From assembly GCA_027296665.1 (NCBI GenBank), contig JAPUIV010000158.1, positions 1 to 9,523 of the forward strand: a stretch of DNA of 9,523 bases, in the 5' to 3' direction. Position 1 is the first letter of the stretch. Every line of letters begins with the position of its first letter. Below are positions 7,514-9,523 of this stretch, piece after piece. Made by a program: the position numbers and the translations under genes. The DNA is from Acidobacteriota bacterium. GTDB taxonomy: Bacteria; Acidobacteriota; Polarisedimenticolia; JAPUIV01. The notes under the pieces are model-generated. The model did not search any database and had not been told where the DNA came from. It saw only the letters and a program-made list of their open reading frames with translations.

Positions 7514-9286
7514 GTGCTGTGTGCTAGTATGCGGCCGATGCGGCTGCTGAAGATCTTTACCAACGCCCTCCTCGCCGGTTGGTACGGCGGGTTCCTGCTC
7601 ATCCTCCTGATCTACCTGGTGAACCCGGAGGTGAAACTTACCGGTCCGGGGTATTTCTCCATGGTTCCGGTTATCGGCATCTCCTACACTCTTCTTTCCG
7701 CTCTTTTCTGGACCCTGATCATGGTGGCAGTGCGGGCCTTCTGGCGGGGCCAGCTAGTGCCCCACTGGGTCTCGTTCCGGTACGTTGTCTGGATGCTGGT
7801 GGTGAACCTGGTGTTCCTCTTCACCCTGTACAGCATTAACCGATGGGAATTCCGTTTGTACCTTCCCCCCGACCCCGCCCGGATCTTTTTGCTCTCCTCG
7901 ACGATCCTCCTTGGATTGCTCGGTATCCTGGTATTCCTCGGGCTGTCCGGACACCGCCGGGCCACCCGCAGACACCGGAACGGCGCGGCCCTGTTCCCCC
8001 TGGTCAGCCTCCTTCTCCTGTTGTGGCTGAGGGCTTCCTACCCGCCCGGAGAAGAAATCCAGGCGAGTGTGGCACTGACCTCCGGGAGGATTACACCGAC
8101 CTCCTTCCTGATCGCGATCGATTCCGCCTCCCTGGATCTCATAGTCCCGATCGCCGCCAAGGGGAATCTTCCCAACCTGGCCCGCATCATGCGGGAAGGA
8201 GTGCACGGGCGATTGCAGGCCTTCAAGCCGGCCACGCCCGCGACCTGGTGGGCGAGTCTGTCGACCGGCAAGTTGCCGTACCGGCACCGTCAGTTCGGGC
8301 ATCGCGCGGTTCGATTCGCCGGTTCCTCCGTCCCCCTCGGAATGATCCCGCGCGGACTGCCGAGACGAACCCTCATTTCCCTCGGTTGGTTGAAACCTTT
8401 GTCCCCGGGAACCCTGGGTCCCGGCGCTCGAGGGATCGACGCCATCCTGCAAGAAATGGTCACCAGCATTCAATTTATCAACTGGACGGAGAACGGGATG
8501 GGCGAACCGGGCGGTGCCTTCTCCAGGCCCCCGGTCCCCGCCGGGGAGGATCCCTTTCCGGGGTTCGACAGTGAAGGTCCCGGCCTATCGTTACTGAGAG
8601 GACTGGTGGCCGGCATGGAGCCGATTGACCGTGAAGATGGACCGGAGATGCAATCGACGCTCCGGGACGATCTGGTCCGGGCAGTACTGGGAGACCTGGA
8701 TACTTTCCGACAAGCGGAGACGGCTCTTGAGGTAAGCCAGCCGGGAATCCTGGGCATCCGGTTGCGGGGCCTCGACCGCGTGAGCCATAGGTTTCTCCGG
8801 TTTCACATGCCCGAGGCGTTCGGGAACGTCCCGCCCGCAGTCATCTCGCGCAATGGCGGTGTCCTCGAGGCCTACTACCGTTTCCTGGACGACCTGATCG
8901 GCAAACTCATGGATCATCTTCCCGAGGAGGGAAGGTTCTTCGTGTTTTCACCGAACGGCATCGAGCCGATTGGAATTCGGGACAGGATCCTGAACCGGAT
9001 ACTGGGCAGGGAGGAGGCCTCCGGGGGGAATACCGGGGCGCCGGAAGGCGTATTCTTCGCGGTAGGAGACGGCATCCGCTCCGGTTTCCAGCTGGAAGAG
9101 GCATCGATACTCGATCTGGTCCCGACCTTGCTCTATTCCCTGAGTCTGCCGGTGGGCCGTGATATGGACGGCCGCACCCGGATCGAGATCTTCAATCCGG
9201 AATACACCCGGCAACACGCCCTGTTCCGGATCCTTACCTATGAAAGAGCCCGGTTCGGCCCGCCGGACGGGCCCGATTCGCCTTGA
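7514..9286 (+). CDS. Membrane protein with degenerate alkaline-phosphatase-superfamily domain
   Basis: The protein has 590 residues from GTG. It shows five hydrophobic helices (about 19-37, 48-77, 85-109, 123-146 and 158-175) and then a large domain from about 195 that, with a basic N-terminus inside, would lie outside the membrane. That domain matches the type I phosphodiesterase/nucleotide pyrophosphatase branch of the alkaline phosphatase superfamily: FLIAIDSAS (D203), PNLARIMREGVHGRL, ATPATWWASLSTGK (candidate nucleophile T241), FINWTENGMGEP (319-332), GLDRVSH (D421, H425), GVFFAVGDGI (512-521) and the closing SILDLVPTLLYSLSLPVGRDMDGR. Where active members have SDHG this one reads SPNG (479-482), and the final metal histidine position is N506-T507, so at least three metal ligands are missing and it may be inactive. 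The GTG is preceded by TAAGG five bases upstream; ATGs at 7529 and 7538 are alternatives without a ribosome-binding site. It is divergent from pyrK and directly followed by the pyrR leader. Substrate and role are unknown. Confidence 0.85.
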   Translation: MLCASMRPMRLLKIFTNALLAGWYGGFLLILLIYLVNPEVKLTGPGYFSMVPVIGISYTLLSALFWTLIMVAVRAFWRGQLVPHWVSFRYVVWMLVVNLVFLFTLYSINRWEFRLYLPPDPARIFLLSSTILLGLLGILVFLGLSGHRRATRRHRNGAALFPLVSLLLLLWLRASYPPGEEIQASVALTSGRITPTSFLIAIDSASLDLIVPIAAKGNLPNLARIMREGVHGRLQAFKPATPATWWASLSTGKLPYRHRQFGHRAVRFAGSSVPLGMIPRGLPRRTLISLGWLKPLSPGTLGPGARGIDAILQEMVTSIQFINWTENGMGEPGGAFSRPPVPAGEDPFPGFDSEGPGLSLLRGLVAGMEPIDREDGPEMQSTLRDDLVRAVLGDLDTFRQAETALEVSQPGILGIRLRGLDRVSHRFLRFHMPEAFGNVPPAVISRNGGVLEAYYRFLDDLIGKLMDHLPEEGRFFVFSPNGIEPIGIRDRILNRILGREEASGGNTGAPEGVFFAVGDGIRSGFQLEEASILDLVPTLLYSLSLPVGRDMDGRTRIEIFNPEYTRQHALFRILTYERARFGPPDGPDSP

Positions 9287-9310
9287 CAGGAAATAGGTTC
9301 GTGGTAAGAT
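9283..9310 (+). promoter_or_regulatory. Strong predicted promoter for pyrR
   Basis: A perfect TTGACA (9283-9288) is followed after 16 bases by TAAGAT (9305-9310). TG at 9302-9303 gives an extended -10 (TGGTAAGAT). The -35 contains the TGA stop of the upstream gene (9284-9286). Transcription would begin near 9317, just before the PyrR-binding hairpin, which is the expected place for a leader-controlled transcript. Confidence 0.75.
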
Positions 9311-9321
9311 AAACACGATTG

Positions 9322-9354
9322 GCTTTTAATCTGGTCCCGTGAGGCCAAAAAGGC
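9322..9354 (+). promoter_or_regulatory. PyrR-binding RNA hairpin (anti-antiterminator)
   Basis: The RNA folds as a lower stem of 6 pairs (9322-9327 with 9349-9354), an asymmetric internal bulge (AAUC, 9328-9331, against one A), and an upper stem UGGUC/GGCCA (9332-9336 with 9343-9347) capped by the hexaloop CCGUGA. The UUUAAUC bulge side and the loop-proximal GUCC-GUGAGGCC are what PyrR-binding sites in pyr leaders look like (family consensus around UCCNGNGAGG). In that family, PyrR with bound UMP stabilises this hairpin, blocking the antiterminator and allowing termination. The downstream gene being pyrR itself makes the assignment strong. Confidence 0.88.
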
Positions 9355-9392
9355 AGGAAGCGGATGAAAGAAACCGACTCTTCCGGATGGCC
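9343..9392 (+). promoter_or_regulatory. Antiterminator pairing in the pyrR leader
   Basis: GGCCA (9343-9347) is complementary to UGGCC (9388-9392), and GGAAG (9356-9360) to CUUCC (9380-9384), forming one interrupted helix. It uses the 3' half of the upper stem of the PyrR hairpin and both the 5' arm and the loop of the terminator, so it excludes both. This is the exclusive alternative structure expected for PyrR attenuation. It is a hand-drawn fold with no energy computed. Confidence 0.7.
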
Positions 9393-9409
9393 CCGGAAGG
9401 GTTTTTTTT
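9378..9409 (+). terminator. Intrinsic terminator (attenuator) ahead of pyrR
   Basis: A 9-pair stem joins 9378-9386 (CTCTTCCGG) to 9393-9401 (CCGGAAGGG) with loop ATGGCC, followed by eight T residues (9402-9409). It lies upstream of the pyrR start, not after a gene, so it acts as a conditional terminator of the pyrR transcript. It may also stop read-through from the phosphatase-like gene. Confidence 0.9.
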
Positions 9410-9411
9410 AT

Positions 9412-9416
9412 GGGGA
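9412..9416 (+). promoter_or_regulatory. Ribosome-binding site that decides the pyrR GTG start
   Basis: GGGGA lies six bases before GTG 9423 and 18 bases before the in-frame ATG 9435. It follows the terminator T-tract by two bases, so only read-through transcripts carry it. Confidence 0.55.
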
Positions 9417-9422
9417 AACCGC

Positions 9423-9523
9423 GTGTCCCTGATCATGGATGCCCAGAAAATCGATCGGAGTCTGAGCCGGATCGCCCATGAGATCCTGGAGCGCAACCGG
9501 AAGTCGAATGACCTCGTCCTGAT
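9423..9523 (+). CDS. pyrR: PyrR, pyrimidine operon regulator / uracil phosphoribosyltransferase, 3' cut by window
   Basis: Only the first 33 or so codons are visible. The frame reads (V/M)SLI-MDAQKIDRSLSRIAHEILERN-RKSNDLVL. This is the characteristic PyrR N-terminus, in which an Arg-Ile-Ala-His-Glu-Ile helix is followed by Glu-Arg-Asn and the Asp-Leu-Val-Leu strand. PyrR is a cytoplasmic phosphoribosyltransferase-fold protein that binds pyr mRNA leaders when UMP/UTP is high; many members also make UMP from uracil and PRPP. The PRPP-binding loop lies beyond the window. I chose GTG 9423 because GGGGA is six bases upstream; ATG 9435 (four codons later) is the alternative and would look more like a typical PyrR start. 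An in-frame ATG at 9387 lies in the terminator and has no ribosome-binding site. The PyrR hairpin, antiterminator and terminator just upstream indicate autoregulation, probably together with further pyr genes. Confidence 0.88.
   Translation, partial: MSLIMDAQKIDRSLSRIAHEILERNRKSNDLVL

Overview
This window is a GC-rich, gene-dense bacterial chromosome segment with seven complete or nearly complete genes plus the first codons of an eighth. Intergenic gaps are 98 to 144 bases, and several neighbouring genes overlap. I see no tRNA, rRNA, insertion sequence, phage gene or CRISPR array. The gene families (bacterial SMC, class 1B PyrD with PyrK, PyrR-type attenuation, zinc-ribbon threonine synthase, extracytoplasmic thioredoxin, membrane-anchored alkaline-phosphatase-fold protein) do not fix the taxon. 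They would fit an uncultured high-GC lineage such as Acidobacteriota or a similar deep group; this is a guess from style, not from a marker gene.

Layout. Bases 1-3226 (+) hold most of smc, whose ATPase N-terminus lies outside the window. It meets, tail to tail with a 7-base overlap, a leftward pair pyrF-thrC (5063 to 3220) in which the two genes share an ATGA stop/start. Bases 5064-5207 are a divergent promoter region. Reading right from it is a small membrane-anchored thioredoxin-like gene (5208-5711), which runs 23 bases into the 3' end of the leftward pyrK-pyrD operon (7415 to 5689). That operon has a good extended -10 promoter at 7445-7472. Reading right from 7514 is a 590-residue protein with five predicted membrane helices and a degenerate alkaline-phosphatase-superfamily domain. 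A strong promoter whose -35 box contains its stop codon then drives a leader with a PyrR-binding hairpin, a competing antiterminator and an intrinsic terminator, followed by the start of pyrR, which is cut by the window end.

The unifying theme from 4329 to 9523 is de novo UMP synthesis: PyrK/PyrD (dihydroorotate to orotate), PyrF (OMP to UMP) and PyrR (UMP-sensing RNA-binding regulator). They are split over three transcription units of opposite orientation and interleaved with a thioredoxin and an apparent pseudophosphatase. Only the pyrR unit shows an attenuator; pyrB, pyrC and carAB may follow pyrR beyond the window.

The most informative non-coding feature is the PyrR attenuator, whose three mutually exclusive structures can be drawn base by base. 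The most unusual protein is the phosphatase-fold protein, which keeps the fold landmarks but has lost the SDHG metal-binding motif and the last metal histidine. I found no evidence of a wholly new biological system.
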